Of a DNA stretch of 64,000 bases, positions 34,828-44,566 are shown piece by piece; positions within the stretch are counted from its first letter, which is position 1, and the number at the start of each line of letters is the position of its first letter. The position numbers and the translations under genes are program-made. The notes below the pieces were generated by a model. It searched no databases, was not told the DNA's origin, and saw nothing but the letters and a program-made list of their open reading frames with translations. This stretch comes from Halomarinibacterium sp041392125 (GTDB lineage Bacteria; Bacteroidota; Bacteroidia; Flavobacteriales; Flavobacteriaceae), in the NCBI GenBank assembly GCA_041392125.1, contig JAWKMR010000003.1, positions 528,178 through 592,177 on the forward strand, read 5' to 3'.

Positions 34828-35379
34828 ATGTCTTTAACACAAATTGAAAAAAAAATATTTTTAACGAACTTACAGTCTCGTTTTGAAAAACATAAAGAGC
34901 GACATAAAAATATAGTTTGGGAGCAGGTCTTGGCAAAACTGAATATGGCACCCACAAAAATTGAAGTGCTTTATAAAATGGAAATCACTGGTGGCGAACC
35001 CGATGTGGTTGATTATGATACAGACACTAAGGAATATCTCTTTTTTGATTGTTCGGAAGAAACCCCTACAGGTAGAAGAAGCCTCTGCTATGATTTAGAT
35101 GCCTGGGAATCTAGAAAAAAGTTTAAACCCGAAAACAATGCTATTTCGGTTGCCAAAGAAATTGGAATTGAACTATTGAATGAAGATCAATATCGATTTT
35201 TACAAGAACTAGGGAATTTTGACACCAAAACGTCAAGCTGGCTGAAAACACCTTCAAACATAAGAGAACTGGGAGGTGCTATTTTTGGAGACTTTAGATT
35301 TAATACCGTTTTTATTTATCACAACGGGGCTGATTCCTATTATGCAGCAAGGGGATTTAGAGGAGTCCTTCGTGTGTAA
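34828..35379 (+). CDS. DUF4256 family protein
   Basis: This 183-residue soluble protein matches the DUF4256 family: LYKMEITGGEPDVV, FFDCSEETPTGRRSLCYD and GAIFGDFRFNTVFIYHNGADSYY. It is full-length for this family, which is widespread but uncharacterised. No signal peptide is present. The 156-base gap before it has no exact -7 match. It converges on the OmpA operon across a perfect 20-bp palindromic terminator. Confidence 0.88.
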   Translation: MSLTQIEKKIFLTNLQSRFEKHKERHKNIVWEQVLAKLNMAPTKIEVLYKMEITGGEPDVVDYDTDTKEYLFFDCSEETPTGRRSLCYDLDAWESRKKFKPENNAISVAKEIGIELLNEDQYRFLQELGNFDTKTSSWLKTPSNIRELGGAIFGDFRFNTVFIYHNGADSYYAARGFRGVLRV

Positions 35380-35391
35380 TCGAATATTGTT

Positions 35392-35421
35392 AAATAAAAA
35401 ACCCTCACAAATTTGTGAGGG
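35392..35421 (-). terminator. Terminator at the end of the adhesin-porP-ompA operon
   Basis: A perfect 20-bp palindrome (CCCTCACAAATTTGTGAGGG at 35402-35421) is followed on the minus strand by a run of T (plus-strand A at 35396-35401). On the plus strand the tail is weaker (CTCTTATT), but it may also stop DUF4256 transcripts. Confidence 0.85.
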
Positions 35422-35448
35422 CTCTTATTGGTTAGTTAGCAATACGTA

Positions 35449-37335
35449 TTAACGTTCAATAATAATAAATTCGGATCTTCTGTTCTTTTGGTGGTCTGCA
35501 TCACCACAATTATTTCCACATGCCACAACAGGCTTGTCTTCTCCAAAACCTTTTCCGCTTATTCGCGATGCATCTATACCTTGCGAAATGACATATTGAA
35601 CCGTGCTTTGCGCACGTTTTTCAGACAATTCACGGTTGTAATCGTCTTTACCCCGGTTGTCTGTATGGCTTTCCACATTAATTTTCATATTGGGATACTT
35701 CTTCATAATCTCTACCAGCTTATCCAATTCAAAGGCAGCTTGTGGTTTAATATTCCACTTATTATAATCGAATAAAATAGGGTTTAGCACCACTTTATCA
35801 TCTACAATAATCATTTCTATAGGGCGTAGCATGATTGTTTTACTAACGGATGCTTTTGGACTGCTACCTACGCTAACAGAGTTGGGTTCAAACCCGGTCA
35901 TAAAAGCTTGCACCACATGGTCTTGATTACAGGCAGCTACAATAGCTCCGTGACCATTTTCAGCTGTGGTTTTGGTGCTTAATTTGTTTTCTTGACCATC
36001 ATACAAATCGAGTCGTGCACCAAAAATAGGCTCTTTGGTATACTCATTAATAACCAAAATATCCATATTTACATCACAAGGAGGATCAATTCCCTTTAAT
36101 ATATAAATATCGTCGCTACCTTTGCCTCCTTTTCTGTTTGAAGAGAAGTAACCCGTACGTGAGTTAGTATCATAGATAAATGCAAAATCATCATCTTCAC
36201 TATTTGCTCCTTTTCCGAGGTTAACAGGATTTTCGAACCGAGCTCCGTTTGCTTCGGCAAAAAACCCATCAAGGCCTCCAAGTCCCTGATGCCCATTACT
36301 GGAAAAATAGAGGTTACCGATACTGTCTAAATACGGGAAAACTTCTTTTCCTTCGGTATTGATATTATCAGGAAGGCGCTCCGGAGTTCCAAAATTACCA
36401 CTAGCATCAATATTTACTCGATAAATATCTGAATCTCCTTTCCCACCCGGTTTATCACTTACAAAGTACAACCAGTTTCCTTCCGGATTTAGTGCAGGAT
36501 GACCGGTGGAATATTCACTGGAATTGAAAGGGACCGAGAAAACACCTTTCCAGCCTCCATCTACCCATTCGGAATAGTATAGGTTTATTTGATTAACTCC
36601 CTCTTCACTTTTGTCGTATTTGCCATTAAAATAATCGTTACGGTCAAAATACATCCGTTTCCCATCGGGCGTTATAGCAACATTTCCTTCGTGATATTTG
36701 GTGTTTACATCACCTGCTAAAAGGGTGGCATTTTTAACGGTATTTCCTACGTGCTCTGCTTTATAAACGTCTAGGAAGGGCTGTTCGTTCCATTTGTATT
36801 TTTTTCGGGTTTCGTTTCTTGCCGATGAAAAATAGAAATCTTTACCTACAGTAATTCCTCCAAATTCGGAATATTCGGTATTAATATCTTCCAGGTTTTT
36901 TGCTTCATAACGAGCAAAGTCCTCCATAATTTGGGGTACATAATTTGGGTTTTTCATAAACTCCATTGCTCTAGAATCGCTAGGAGCCAACTCGGCAAAT
37001 TGCTTCATGGCATCATTGTAATCGCTATATTTCCCATTGGCTTTAAGAGACTGCGCATAATTATAAACAGCTTCCGGAGAGACATTTTTGCCTTTTACTA
37101 CCCTTTTATAATAGGTTTCAGCCTTTTTGGTGTCGTTAATAAAATAGTAGCTATTGGCTAATTGCTCGAACACATAGCGATCTCCTTTTCCTTTTTTCAG
37201 CAATTTTTGATAAGCATCGGCAGCATCTACGTAAGCCATTCTTTGGTATAAATCGTCTGCTTTTTTGGTGTCTTTATTTTGTGCAACAGTAAAGGTTGCG
37301 GTACAAATTAAAAGAAGAGTATATATTTTTTTCAT
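35449..37335 (-). CDS. OmpA-family protein with TPR, PD40 propeller and carboxypeptidase-like domains
   Basis: This 628-residue exported protein has a signal peptide (1-18, FTVAQ), TPR-like helices (about 22-130), a WD40-like/PD40 propeller (about 150-400, with GRDFYFSSAR-like blades), a CarboxypepD-reg-like beta domain (about 420-490) and a C-terminal OmpA peptidoglycan-binding domain (about 520-628). The last carries NVESHTDNRGKDDYNRELSEKRA, including the Asp and Arg that bind diaminopimelate. Downstream partners of T9SS adhesins and PorP/SprF proteins are typically of this type. It probably anchors the adhesin export/attachment machinery to the cell wall. Confidence 0.92.
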   Translation of the reverse strand: MKKIYTLLLICTATFTVAQNKDTKKADDLYQRMAYVDAADAYQKLLKKGKGDRYVFEQLANSYYFINDTKKAETYYKRVVKGKNVSPEAVYNYAQSLKANGKYSDYNDAMKQFAELAPSDSRAMEFMKNPNYVPQIMEDFARYEAKNLEDINTEYSEFGGITVGKDFYFSSARNETRKKYKWNEQPFLDVYKAEHVGNTVKNATLLAGDVNTKYHEGNVAITPDGKRMYFDRNDYFNGKYDKSEEGVNQINLYYSEWVDGGWKGVFSVPFNSSEYSTGHPALNPEGNWLYFVSDKPGGKGDSDIYRVNIDASGNFGTPERLPDNINTEGKEVFPYLDSIGNLYFSSNGHQGLGGLDGFFAEANGARFENPVNLGKGANSEDDDFAFIYDTNSRTGYFSSNRKGGKGSDDIYILKGIDPPCDVNMDILVINEYTKEPIFGARLDLYDGQENKLSTKTTAENGHGAIVAACNQDHVVQAFMTGFEPNSVSVGSSPKASVSKTIMLRPIEMIIVDDKVVLNPILFDYNKWNIKPQAAFELDKLVEIMKKYPNMKINVESHTDNRGKDDYNRELSEKRAQSTVQYVISQGIDASRISGKGFGEDKPVVACGNNCGDADHQKNRRSEFIIIER

Positions 37336-37357
37336 CGTTGTGAAATTATATTATGAA

Positions 37358-38272
37358 TTAGAAGTATCTGGGTGAACGAAGTGATTTTTTCTTGAAAAAC
37401 ACATCAAACGTTAAAATAACTTCGTGTGAAGCACTAGCAACGGCATCAAGCTCGCTAATGACGTGGTCGTATGCATAACCAATTCTTAAATAATCGGTGG
37501 CTTGAAAACCTACCAAGCCACTAAAAGAATCTTCTAAGCGGTATGAAACTCCTACTTCAAACTTTTCATAGAAAAGAGCGTTGAGGTTTCCATCAAAAGA
37601 TAGTGGTGCATCGAAAGCTGATTTTACCATCACCGAAGGCTTCAATTTTATATTTTCTGAAACTTGATAAACATATCCTGCTGTAGCAAAATAATGGTTG
37701 GTTTCACTTCCGTATTTTAAGCCATTTTCATCTAAATGAACCGAGGTTAAAAAGTTGGGAACGGATAATCCTATATAAAAGTTATCTCCATAAAAGAAGG
37801 CTCCTGCCCCTATATTGGGGTAGGTATTGTTGATATCCTGAGAGAAAAAAGGATCATTGGGATCTTGTAATTCCAAATCGGCTAGCCCCACATCGTGAAA
37901 CGTAGCCCCGGCTTTTAAACCAAGCGCTAATTTTAATTTCTCACTTACCTGAAGTGTATAGGAATAATCTACATAAACATTGGTTTCCTTAACAGGTCCC
38001 AGCTCATCTTTTATGGCAGAGAGTCCTAAACCCATTTTATCATTAATAGGGCTATGACCCGAAAAGGTAATGGTCTCTGGAGCTCCATCAAGGCCGGACC
38101 ATTGTTTTCTATAAAGGGCTGTGAGCGAAAGGGTTTCCTTAGATCCTGCATACGCAGGGTTAACCACATTCATATTGTACATATATTGGGTGTATTGAGG
38201 GTCCTGTTGTGCATGTGCCATATCAATCCCCATGATACAAACTAAGAGTACGAATAGCGCGAATTTTTTCAT
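37358..38272 (-). CDS. PorP/SprF family type IX secretion membrane protein
   Basis: The frame is open from 38305, but the ATG at 38272 begins the signal peptide (MKKFALFVLL...AHAQ). The 304-residue mature barrel starts QDPQYTQYMYNMNVVNPAYAGS, the PorP/SprF signature. In Flavobacterium johnsoniae SprF is specifically needed for surface attachment of SprB, and PorP-like proteins are usually encoded beside type B sorting-domain adhesins. Here it lies directly after a 1295-residue type B cargo gene and before the OmpA gene. Confidence 0.93.
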   Translation of the reverse strand: MKKFALFVLLVCIMGIDMAHAQQDPQYTQYMYNMNVVNPAYAGSKETLSLTALYRKQWSGLDGAPETITFSGHSPINDKMGLGLSAIKDELGPVKETNVYVDYSYTLQVSEKLKLALGLKAGATFHDVGLADLELQDPNDPFFSQDINNTYPNIGAGAFFYGDNFYIGLSVPNFLTSVHLDENGLKYGSETNHYFATAGYVYQVSENIKLKPSVMVKSAFDAPLSFDGNLNALFYEKFEVGVSYRLEDSFSGLVGFQATDYLRIGYAYDHVISELDAVASASHEVILTFDVFFKKKSLRSPRYF

Positions 38273-38307
38273 TATCGTGAGTTGTTTATTTTTTGTTAGC
38301 TTCATGA

Positions 38308-41300
38308 TTAATTAACTTCTTTGTTGATGTAAATCCAACCTGTTTTTAAACTTCCATAGACAGGGTCCGGGGTAGAAAATTTCATCACGTAGAAGTAGGT
38401 TCCTGTAGGTAAATCGTTTCCGTCCTGATCAACCCCACAAAATTCATTTACATAGTTATTTTGAGAGAATACACTCATGCCGTACCGATTAAATATCTCT
38501 ACTGTAAAAGCTCCTGTTCGGTCTCTAATAAATTCTAGGTCCAGGCAATCGTTAAATCCATCACCATTAGGAGAGAGCCCTTGTGAGATGGTACATTTTC
38601 CAACATCATACAACACCACGCTTACCTCATCAGAACCAGAGCAGTCACCCACCGATATGGTTACCGAATACACTTGTTCGCCAACATCGGTAGAAGCAAC
38701 AACTATTTCCAAAGTACTGGCTGTAGCTCCCGTAATAATATCCCCATTTTTATACCATTGATAAGTAACATCGGTTTCTGAAGTTACTGCTGTTAATACT
38801 TGAACCTCATCGGGACAGGTTTTAAAATCTTCATTAACAGTAACCACTAAATCATCTCTTCCAGAAATGGTAATACTATCGGTTGCAGTACAAGGACCCA
38901 CACTAACCACCACACTATACGTTCCAGCTTCTAAAGCTATTAACGTTGGAAGTGTCTCTTCCGGAATAATGGTGCCATTAAGGCTCCATTCATAACTAGC
39001 CAATGTAGGATCATAATTTGATGGAGAGGCATCTAAGATTACATCACCGTCAAAACAGGTTTCAAAATCTTCCCCTAAATCTAAGGCTATGTCATTGCCG
39101 GGAGTGATGCTTATTGAATCTTGTGCTGTACAAGCTCCAACGGTTACCACTACTGAATAATTCCCCGGAGTTAAAACTAGAAGAGTTGCAGTCGATTCGC
39201 CGCTTATTACGGTTCCGTTAAGGCTCCATTCATAACTAGCCAATGTAGGATCATAATTTGATGGTGTAGCATCTAAAATTACTTCTCCGTCAAAACAGGT
39301 TCCAAAATCTTGCCCTAAATCTATAGCTATGTCATTAGCAGGAGTAATGGTTATTGAATCTTCCGTGGTACAACCCTCTACGGTAACAACAACGGAATAA
39401 TTCCCCGGTGTTGTGGCTTCTAGAGTGGCACCGGTTTCCCCGGCAATTACAGTTCCATCAAGACTCCATTCATAAGTTGCTAAGGTTGGATCGTAATTGG
39501 ATGGAGAAGCGTCTAAAACAACATTTTCTTCAAAACAAGATTGAAGATCTTCTCCTAAATCAAAAATAGGATTTTCAGCAATGCTAATTGTGATGACATC
39601 TGAAACAACACAAGGGCCTACTGTAATTTCCAAGGTATAATCGCCAGAATTGCTAACAGTAATAGAAGGTGTGGTCTCACCGGTACTCCATAAATAGGTA
39701 ATGCCTGTGGTATTTCCGGTAATTGTAGGAATAATTTCAATACTGCTTCCATCACAAACCGATTGGTCTTCTCCTAAGTCCAATACGGGCGACTCTGTAA
39801 TAATAATTTCTACCGAATGAATTTCTTGATCGCAGGGAGGATATGTAATTGTTACGGTATAGGTATCTCCTTGTGTTGGGGTAAAGGTAGCTTGAGTGCC
39901 GACTACCGTTCCACTCCCATCAACCCATTCGTAAGTGACTAATGTTAAATCAACAGATGGATTTTGAGGGGTCGCATCAAGCTCGGGGAACTCGTCCGTA
40001 TTACATAAATCAATACTTATGGGAAGCGAAACCTCAAGATCGATGAGTAATTGAACTATCAAATCAAAATTAACAGTACTGAAACAAGTAGGCTCGGTAG
40101 CTTTCTCCACCCGAACATAGATGGTTTCAGGATTCACAGTATTATTATATGCGTTGGTGTTTGTAATGGCGTTAATATTACCTTCAGCCTCTAATTGACT
40201 TAAATGAAAAGTGGTGTTGAAATCTAGTGGATCTTGACCATTGAGTATCGTTGAAATTTGGCTGTCTAAATCAAACGTTCCCACTCCGGTTCCCGTTTCA
40301 TCACAGGCCTGTAAATCATTAGGAGCTACAATTTGAGGTTCTGCATTTTGTAAAGTAAGAGTAATGTCATCAATTGCGAGATCGTTTCCACAAACTCCTC
40401 CTATGTTATCAATAAGTACTAATTGAATATCTGTATTGGCTCCTGTATTAAAGGCGATTGAAAATTGTTGCCAATTGGGTTCAGGACCATTAGGAATATC
40501 ACCGGTACTTACTTCTTGTATTAAAGTTCCCGACGGGTCTTCAATTCTGAAAAGCACATTGGATGGAATTCCGGTTCCGGTACAAATGTTCGTATCGGTA
40601 TCATACACTGTAGTTATCCAAGCATTAAATACATAATCTTCGTTGGCATCTAAAGTAATGGTTCTTCGGTAGAACTCTCCTCCCGTGGTATTAGCATTTA
40701 CAAACAACATTCTACCATTTACATCTCCTTCAGTGTGATCTTCCATACCTACGTGCCAGCCTGTATTTAATCCGGTAGAAGTATTTGTAATTACATATTG
40801 CCCTCCATCTACCTGTGTTGTGGTATTACAAGTAAAGGTCGTGGTTGCACCATTAAGGTCACAAACCCGTCCGGTTCCGGTGCCAAAGTTTTCTTCAAAA
40901 TCAATAAAGGAACAAACAGGTTCAATAACACAAGGACTTGTTAAAAAAGTAACTGCTACACTTTCAGTAATTGTACATCCATCGGCAGTTATATCACAGC
41001 TGTAAACATCTGTTGTCGTAACAGTAATAGTTTGTGTAGTTTCTCCGGTACTCCATAAAAAAGTAGCATTGGTAGGATCTACTCCATTTAGTTCTGCAGT
41101 AATATCATAAGAGGGGGTATCACAAAGGATTTGATCGCCTCCAAGATCTGCTGTAAATGTAACTCCAGAAACGGTAACATCTACATCGTCTGTTAATACA
41201 ACTACTTCTCCATTGCAATTGCTATAGGTAACCCGAGCGGTATAAGTTTCGGTTCCATTAGGGCAAACTTCTATGGTAGGGTCTGTACCTATTACGATAC

Positions 41301-42195
41301 CACTGGAGTCTACCCATTCAAAAACATAGGTTTCTACTCCTGCCGGAGAAAAGCGCCAAGCTTCATTATTGGTCGCCCAAGGCGAATCGGAGGTATTTCT
41401 TCCGGGAGGGACAAAAGCGATATTTCCATCATTATTTTGAATTCCCAGTGTTGCGTTTCCGCTATTCCAACTTGGGCAGGAAGGTTTGTCTTGTATATAG
41501 ATTTCAATAACATTGGAAAATTCATAAAAAACAACCATTTGTGTAGCAAGTAAACTATTACAGGCTGATGAGAACATCGGAACTTCATAATACGAAACTA
41601 CAAGTACACGATTTGGGAAAGTTCCTAAAACTTCATAGCCAATTTCTTCAGAGTTGGAAACGGAAGGATCTATATCGTGTCCCGGAGTAAACACGTTAGC
41701 TTCTCCAAGTGTAGAGTTAGAATTATTTGGGAGGTTCTCGGAAAATGACCAACCATTCGAGCCAGGTCCAACATCTCCTGGATCAACGTCAAAACGGATA
41801 ACACCATTAGAGCCTACCTGAAATTCGGTTTCAATATTTTCAAAAAAGCAAAAATCAAACGGAAGGTTGTCTACCGGAGACCATGCGTCGTCAATATTTG
41901 GATTTAAGGAATTTGCCAAGCCGTTAAACGGGAAAGGAGGGTTATACGTTATCGGGCTAACGGTATAGTTAAGACTTATAGATTCAAAAGTCTCTAAAAA
42001 AGTAGCCGTGATATTCGCACACCCGCTACCAGTAGAGCAATCGGTAGTAATATCGGGACCTGCATCCACAAATAAAGAACCAGGACCTTGTGCTGAAATA
42101 GTAAGATTAAAAAGGAATATAAAACAGCCAATAAAAAAACCTCTTTTTTGGGTCTTGGAAACTGTTTTAAAACACAAAGGTAGTATTGTATTCAT
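38308..42195 (-). CDS. Giant T9SS type B (gliding-motility C-terminal domain) surface adhesin
   Basis: This 1295-residue protein has a signal peptide (about 20-36, TISAQ), an N-terminal region with GPDITTDC and a nidogen-like fold (about 40-270), Ig/PKD-like domains with conserved cysteines, and a C-terminal CHU_C/type B sorting domain (about 1205-1295, GLSPNGDGFNDCLDLEFI and FNRYGMSVF). Between about residues 870 and 1120 lie three consecutive 80-residue repeats. It is likely secreted by T9SS and displayed on the surface with the help of the adjacent PorP/SprF and OmpA proteins. The ligand is unknown. Confidence 0.92.
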   Translation of the reverse strand: MNTILPLCFKTVSKTQKRGFFIGCFIFLFNLTISAQGPGSLFVDAGPDITTDCSTGSGCANITATFLETFESISLNYTVSPITYNPPFPFNGLANSLNPNIDDAWSPVDNLPFDFCFFENIETEFQVGSNGVIRFDVDPGDVGPGSNGWSFSENLPNNSNSTLGEANVFTPGHDIDPSVSNSEEIGYEVLGTFPNRVLVVSYYEVPMFSSACNSLLATQMVVFYEFSNVIEIYIQDKPSCPSWNSGNATLGIQNNDGNIAFVPPGRNTSDSPWATNNEAWRFSPAGVETYVFEWVDSSGIVIGTDPTIEVCPNGTETYTARVTYSNCNGEVVVLTDDVDVTVSGVTFTADLGGDQILCDTPSYDITAELNGVDPTNATFLWSTGETTQTITVTTTDVYSCDITADGCTITESVAVTFLTSPCVIEPVCSFIDFEENFGTGTGRVCDLNGATTTFTCNTTTQVDGGQYVITNTSTGLNTGWHVGMEDHTEGDVNGRMLFVNANTTGGEFYRRTITLDANEDYVFNAWITTVYDTDTNICTGTGIPSNVLFRIEDPSGTLIQEVSTGDIPNGPEPNWQQFSIAFNTGANTDIQLVLIDNIGGVCGNDLAIDDITLTLQNAEPQIVAPNDLQACDETGTGVGTFDLDSQISTILNGQDPLDFNTTFHLSQLEAEGNINAITNTNAYNNTVNPETIYVRVEKATEPTCFSTVNFDLIVQLLIDLEVSLPISIDLCNTDEFPELDATPQNPSVDLTLVTYEWVDGSGTVVGTQATFTPTQGDTYTVTITYPPCDQEIHSVEIIITESPVLDLGEDQSVCDGSSIEIIPTITGNTTGITYLWSTGETTPSITVSNSGDYTLEITVGPCVVSDVITISIAENPIFDLGEDLQSCFEENVVLDASPSNYDPTLATYEWSLDGTVIAGETGATLEATTPGNYSVVVTVEGCTTEDSITITPANDIAIDLGQDFGTCFDGEVILDATPSNYDPTLASYEWSLNGTVISGESTATLLVLTPGNYSVVVTVGACTAQDSISITPGNDIALDLGEDFETCFDGDVILDASPSNYDPTLASYEWSLNGTIIPEETLPTLIALEAGTYSVVVSVGPCTATDSITISGRDDLVVTVNEDFKTCPDEVQVLTAVTSETDVTYQWYKNGDIITGATASTLEIVVASTDVGEQVYSVTISVGDCSGSDEVSVVLYDVGKCTISQGLSPNGDGFNDCLDLEFIRDRTGAFTVEIFNRYGMSVFSQNNYVNEFCGVDQDGNDLPTGTYFYVMKFSTPDPVYGSLKTGWIYINKEVN
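38854..39573 (-). repeat. Three tandem 240-bp (80-residue) adhesin repeats
   Basis: Three in-frame units are spaced by exactly 240 bases. A 47-base stretch (38978-39024) recurs identically at 39218-39264, and a diverged copy lies at 39458-39504. Each unit encodes DASPSNYDPTLA-YEWSL-like sequence with two cysteines. The identity of two copies suggests a recent duplication or gene conversion, so the copy number may vary among strains. Confidence 0.85.
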
Positions 42196-42252
42196 CAGAA
42201 ATTTAGATTGATTGTTATTTGGCTTTAAAAATACAGAAAAAACATATAAACA

Positions 42253-42267
42253 TTAACAAATTGTTAA
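42253..42267. promoter_or_regulatory. Palindrome upstream of the adhesin operon
   Basis: TTAACAA and TTGTTAA flank a single A, about 58 bases upstream of the adhesin start. A minus-strand TATTTTTA (one mismatch to TAnnTTTG) lies downstream of it near 42230, so the dyad would sit at the -33 region or just above. It is a candidate operator but AT-rich. Confidence 0.4.
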
Positions 42268-42296
42268 CTTTTAGACGAAAGTTTCCAAATGCACGT

Positions 42297-43277
42297 TTAA
42301 TGGTTTTTGAAATTGATGGGTGAAATCGAAAAAATAGAAAAAACAGGGAAATGATCACTAAATCCTCCTAGGTATTTTGTACCTATATACGTCCTTAAAG
42401 GAAGGTGTTTGTATTTTTCTTTTTTTTCTCTAAGACGCTGCGGATTGTAAATATGAGCACTTTCAAATTGAAAAGGATTTGGAGTTCCTTGCAAAAAATT
42501 GTGAGAGATAATAATTTGGTCGAACAAGTGCCAGCTTTCCTGATGATTTAGACTTCCTTGATCATTAGACAGCAGTACATCCATGGGGTTATAAAAATTT
42601 TCGGAAGTTAACTTTTGAATGCTCTCGCTTTTAGGGTCGTCATTAAAATCGCCCATAATAATAATTTTTGCGTCAGCATCTTCAGAAAGAATAGTGTCAA
42701 TAATTTCCAGGTTTTTTGAAGCTGCAACTAAACGTTTTTGAGTTGTTTCTTCGGTGCCTTGTCTTCGCGAAGGCCAATGATTTACTAAAACATGCAAGGG
42801 CTGTTCTTCCAACTTAAGATGTACATGCAGGATATCTCTCGTAAAATCTCTTTCACCCAACTCATTGGTTACGTAGAGTGTATGTGCTTTTTTGGAAAGA
42901 ATTTCAATGTAATTTTTTCGGTAGAGCAAGGCGGTATCTATACCTCGTTCGTCCGGAGAGTCAAAATGCACAAAAGAATAATCTTTATCCCGAAGCGGTT
43001 TAGACTGTACCAAAGCGTCTAAGACTGTACGGTTTTCAACTTCGGCAACGCCCAGTAAAACAGGAGGGAAGCCGTATTTGTCCTTTCCAATGTTTGAAAT
43101 CACTTTTCCAAGATTGGAGATCTTTTTCTTAAAGCGGGTTTCATTCCAATTTTTAGGAGCATCTTCCGTAAAATCATCATCCAAAGTATGCGCATCGTTT
43201 AAGGTGTCGAATAAGTTTTCTAAATTGTAGAAGGCAATGGTGTAATAATTGGGTTTTTCAGAAAAATTTTGAGACAT
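42297..43277 (-). CDS. Endonuclease/exonuclease/phosphatase family protein without signal peptide
   Basis: The frame extends to 43304, but the ATG at 43277 (MSQNFSEKPNYYTIAFYN) is the better start. The 326-residue protein has the full EEP motif set: AFYNLENLFD, GVAEVENR, HFDSPDERG, VNHWPSRR, MGDFNDDPKS and GFSDHFPVF. It is clearly related to the secreted nuclease at 28296 but begins just before the catalytic domain with no hydrophobic segment, so it may be cytosolic or use a non-standard route. It is divergent from hflX. Confidence 0.88.
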   Translation of the reverse strand: MSQNFSEKPNYYTIAFYNLENLFDTLNDAHTLDDDFTEDAPKNWNETRFKKKISNLGKVISNIGKDKYGFPPVLLGVAEVENRTVLDALVQSKPLRDKDYSFVHFDSPDERGIDTALLYRKNYIEILSKKAHTLYVTNELGERDFTRDILHVHLKLEEQPLHVLVNHWPSRRQGTEETTQKRLVAASKNLEIIDTILSEDADAKIIIMGDFNDDPKSESIQKLTSENFYNPMDVLLSNDQGSLNHQESWHLFDQIIISHNFLQGTPNPFQFESAHIYNPQRLREKKEKYKHLPLRTYIGTKYLGGFSDHFPVFSIFSISPINFKNH

Positions 43278-43325
43278 TCCTTTCAATTTGAAGGGAAAAT
43301 ACAAAAAACCCTTCCAAACAGTTTG

Positions 43326-43333
43326 TACTTTTG
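43326..43333 (+). promoter_or_regulatory. -7 element (TACTTTTG) for hflX
   Basis: This exact TAnnTTTG match followed by CC lies 18 bases ahead of the hflX start. Confidence 0.65.
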
Positions 43334-43351
43334 CCTTAATATTGAAAATTT

Positions 43352-44566
43352 ATGCTGGAACACAAGGAAATTGAATATGAAAAGGTCATTTTAGTTGGGC
43401 TTATTACCAAATTGCAAGACGAAGAAAAAGCCCATGAATATCTTGATGAATTAGAATTTTTGGCATACACTGCCGGCGGGGAGGTGATAAAACGGTTTAC
43501 CCAAAAGATGGAAATGCCAAATTCTAAAACATTTTTAGGCACTGGAAAAATAGACGAAATAAAGGCTTTTGTTGATGAAAACGGCATTGGTACAGCTATT
43601 TTTGATGACGAGCTTTCTCCCGCACAACAGAAGAATATTGAAAAGATTTTGCAATGCAAGATTATTGACAGAACCAATCTTATTCTGGACATTTTTGCAC
43701 AACGGGCGCAAACCAGTTATGCAAGAACACAAGTAGAATTGGCTCAATACGAATATTTGTTACCGCGACTTACAGGAATGTGGACGCACTTAGAGCGCCA
43801 AAAAGGAGGAATTGGGATGCGGGGACCCGGAGAGACTGAAATTGAAACCGACCGACGTATTGTAAGAGACCGCATTGCTTTACTTAAAAAGAAAATGCAA
43901 ACCATAGACAAGCAAATGGCGGTGCAACGTGGTAATCGGGGAGCGTTAGTGCGTGTTGCATTGGTGGGTTATACTAACGTTGGGAAATCTACACTAATGA
44001 ATGTTATTAGCAAAAGTGAAGTCTTTGCCGAAAACAAATTGTTTGCTACACTAGATACTACGGTGCGTAAGGTGGTTATTGGGAATCTCCCTTTTTTATT
44101 AAGTGATACCGTAGGATTTATCCGAAAGTTACCCACGCAGTTGGTGGAATCCTTCAAAGGTACGTTGGATGAAGTACGAGAGGCCGATTTATTATTGCAT
44201 GTGGTTGATATTTCGCATCCTTCTTTTGAAGATCACATTGCTTCGGTGAATAAAATTTTGGACGAAATTCACAGCGCCAATAAGCCCACCCTCATGGTCT
44301 TTAATAAAATTGATACCTATGCTCCCGAAGAAATTGATGGGGACGATTTGGTCACTCAAAAAACCAAAGCGCACTATACCTTGGATGAGTGGAAAGAAAC
44401 TTGGATGGCAAAGACTAATGGAGATGCCTTATTTATTTCAGCATTAAATAAAGACAATCTGGAAGAATTCCGAAGAACAGTCTATGAAAAAGTACGGGAA
44501 ATACACGTCACTCGTTTCCCGTACAATAATTTTCTATACCCCGAAATTTATGAAGAAGGGTTATAA
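43352..44566 (+). CDS. hflX: GTPase HflX
   Basis: HflX is a ribosome-associated GTPase that splits stalled or heat-stressed 70S ribosomes. The 404-residue protein has the HflX N-terminal domain (about 1-200, with GGIGMRGPGETEIETDRR) and a G domain: G1 GYTNVGKST near 207-215, G3 DTVGF and G4 FNKID. The length is standard. It is monocistronic, ending in a bidirectional terminator shared with DUF3078. Confidence 0.95.
   Translation: MLEHKEIEYEKVILVGLITKLQDEEKAHEYLDELEFLAYTAGGEVIKRFTQKMEMPNSKTFLGTGKIDEIKAFVDENGIGTAIFDDELSPAQQKNIEKILQCKIIDRTNLILDIFAQRAQTSYARTQVELAQYEYLLPRLTGMWTHLERQKGGIGMRGPGETEIETDRRIVRDRIALLKKKMQTIDKQMAVQRGNRGALVRVALVGYTNVGKSTLMNVISKSEVFAENKLFATLDTTVRKVVIGNLPFLLSDTVGFIRKLPTQLVESFKGTLDEVREADLLLHVVDISHPSFEDHIASVNKILDEIHSANKPTLMVFNKIDTYAPEEIDGDDLVTQKTKAHYTLDEWKETWMAKTNGDALFISALNKDNLEEFRRTVYEKVREIHVTRFPYNNFLYPEIYEEGL

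Noticed and set aside
38477..38761. Open frame on the opposite strand of the adhesin gene
   Set aside because: It lies inside a clear coding region with strong homology on the other strand, and its composition is that of a shadow frame.
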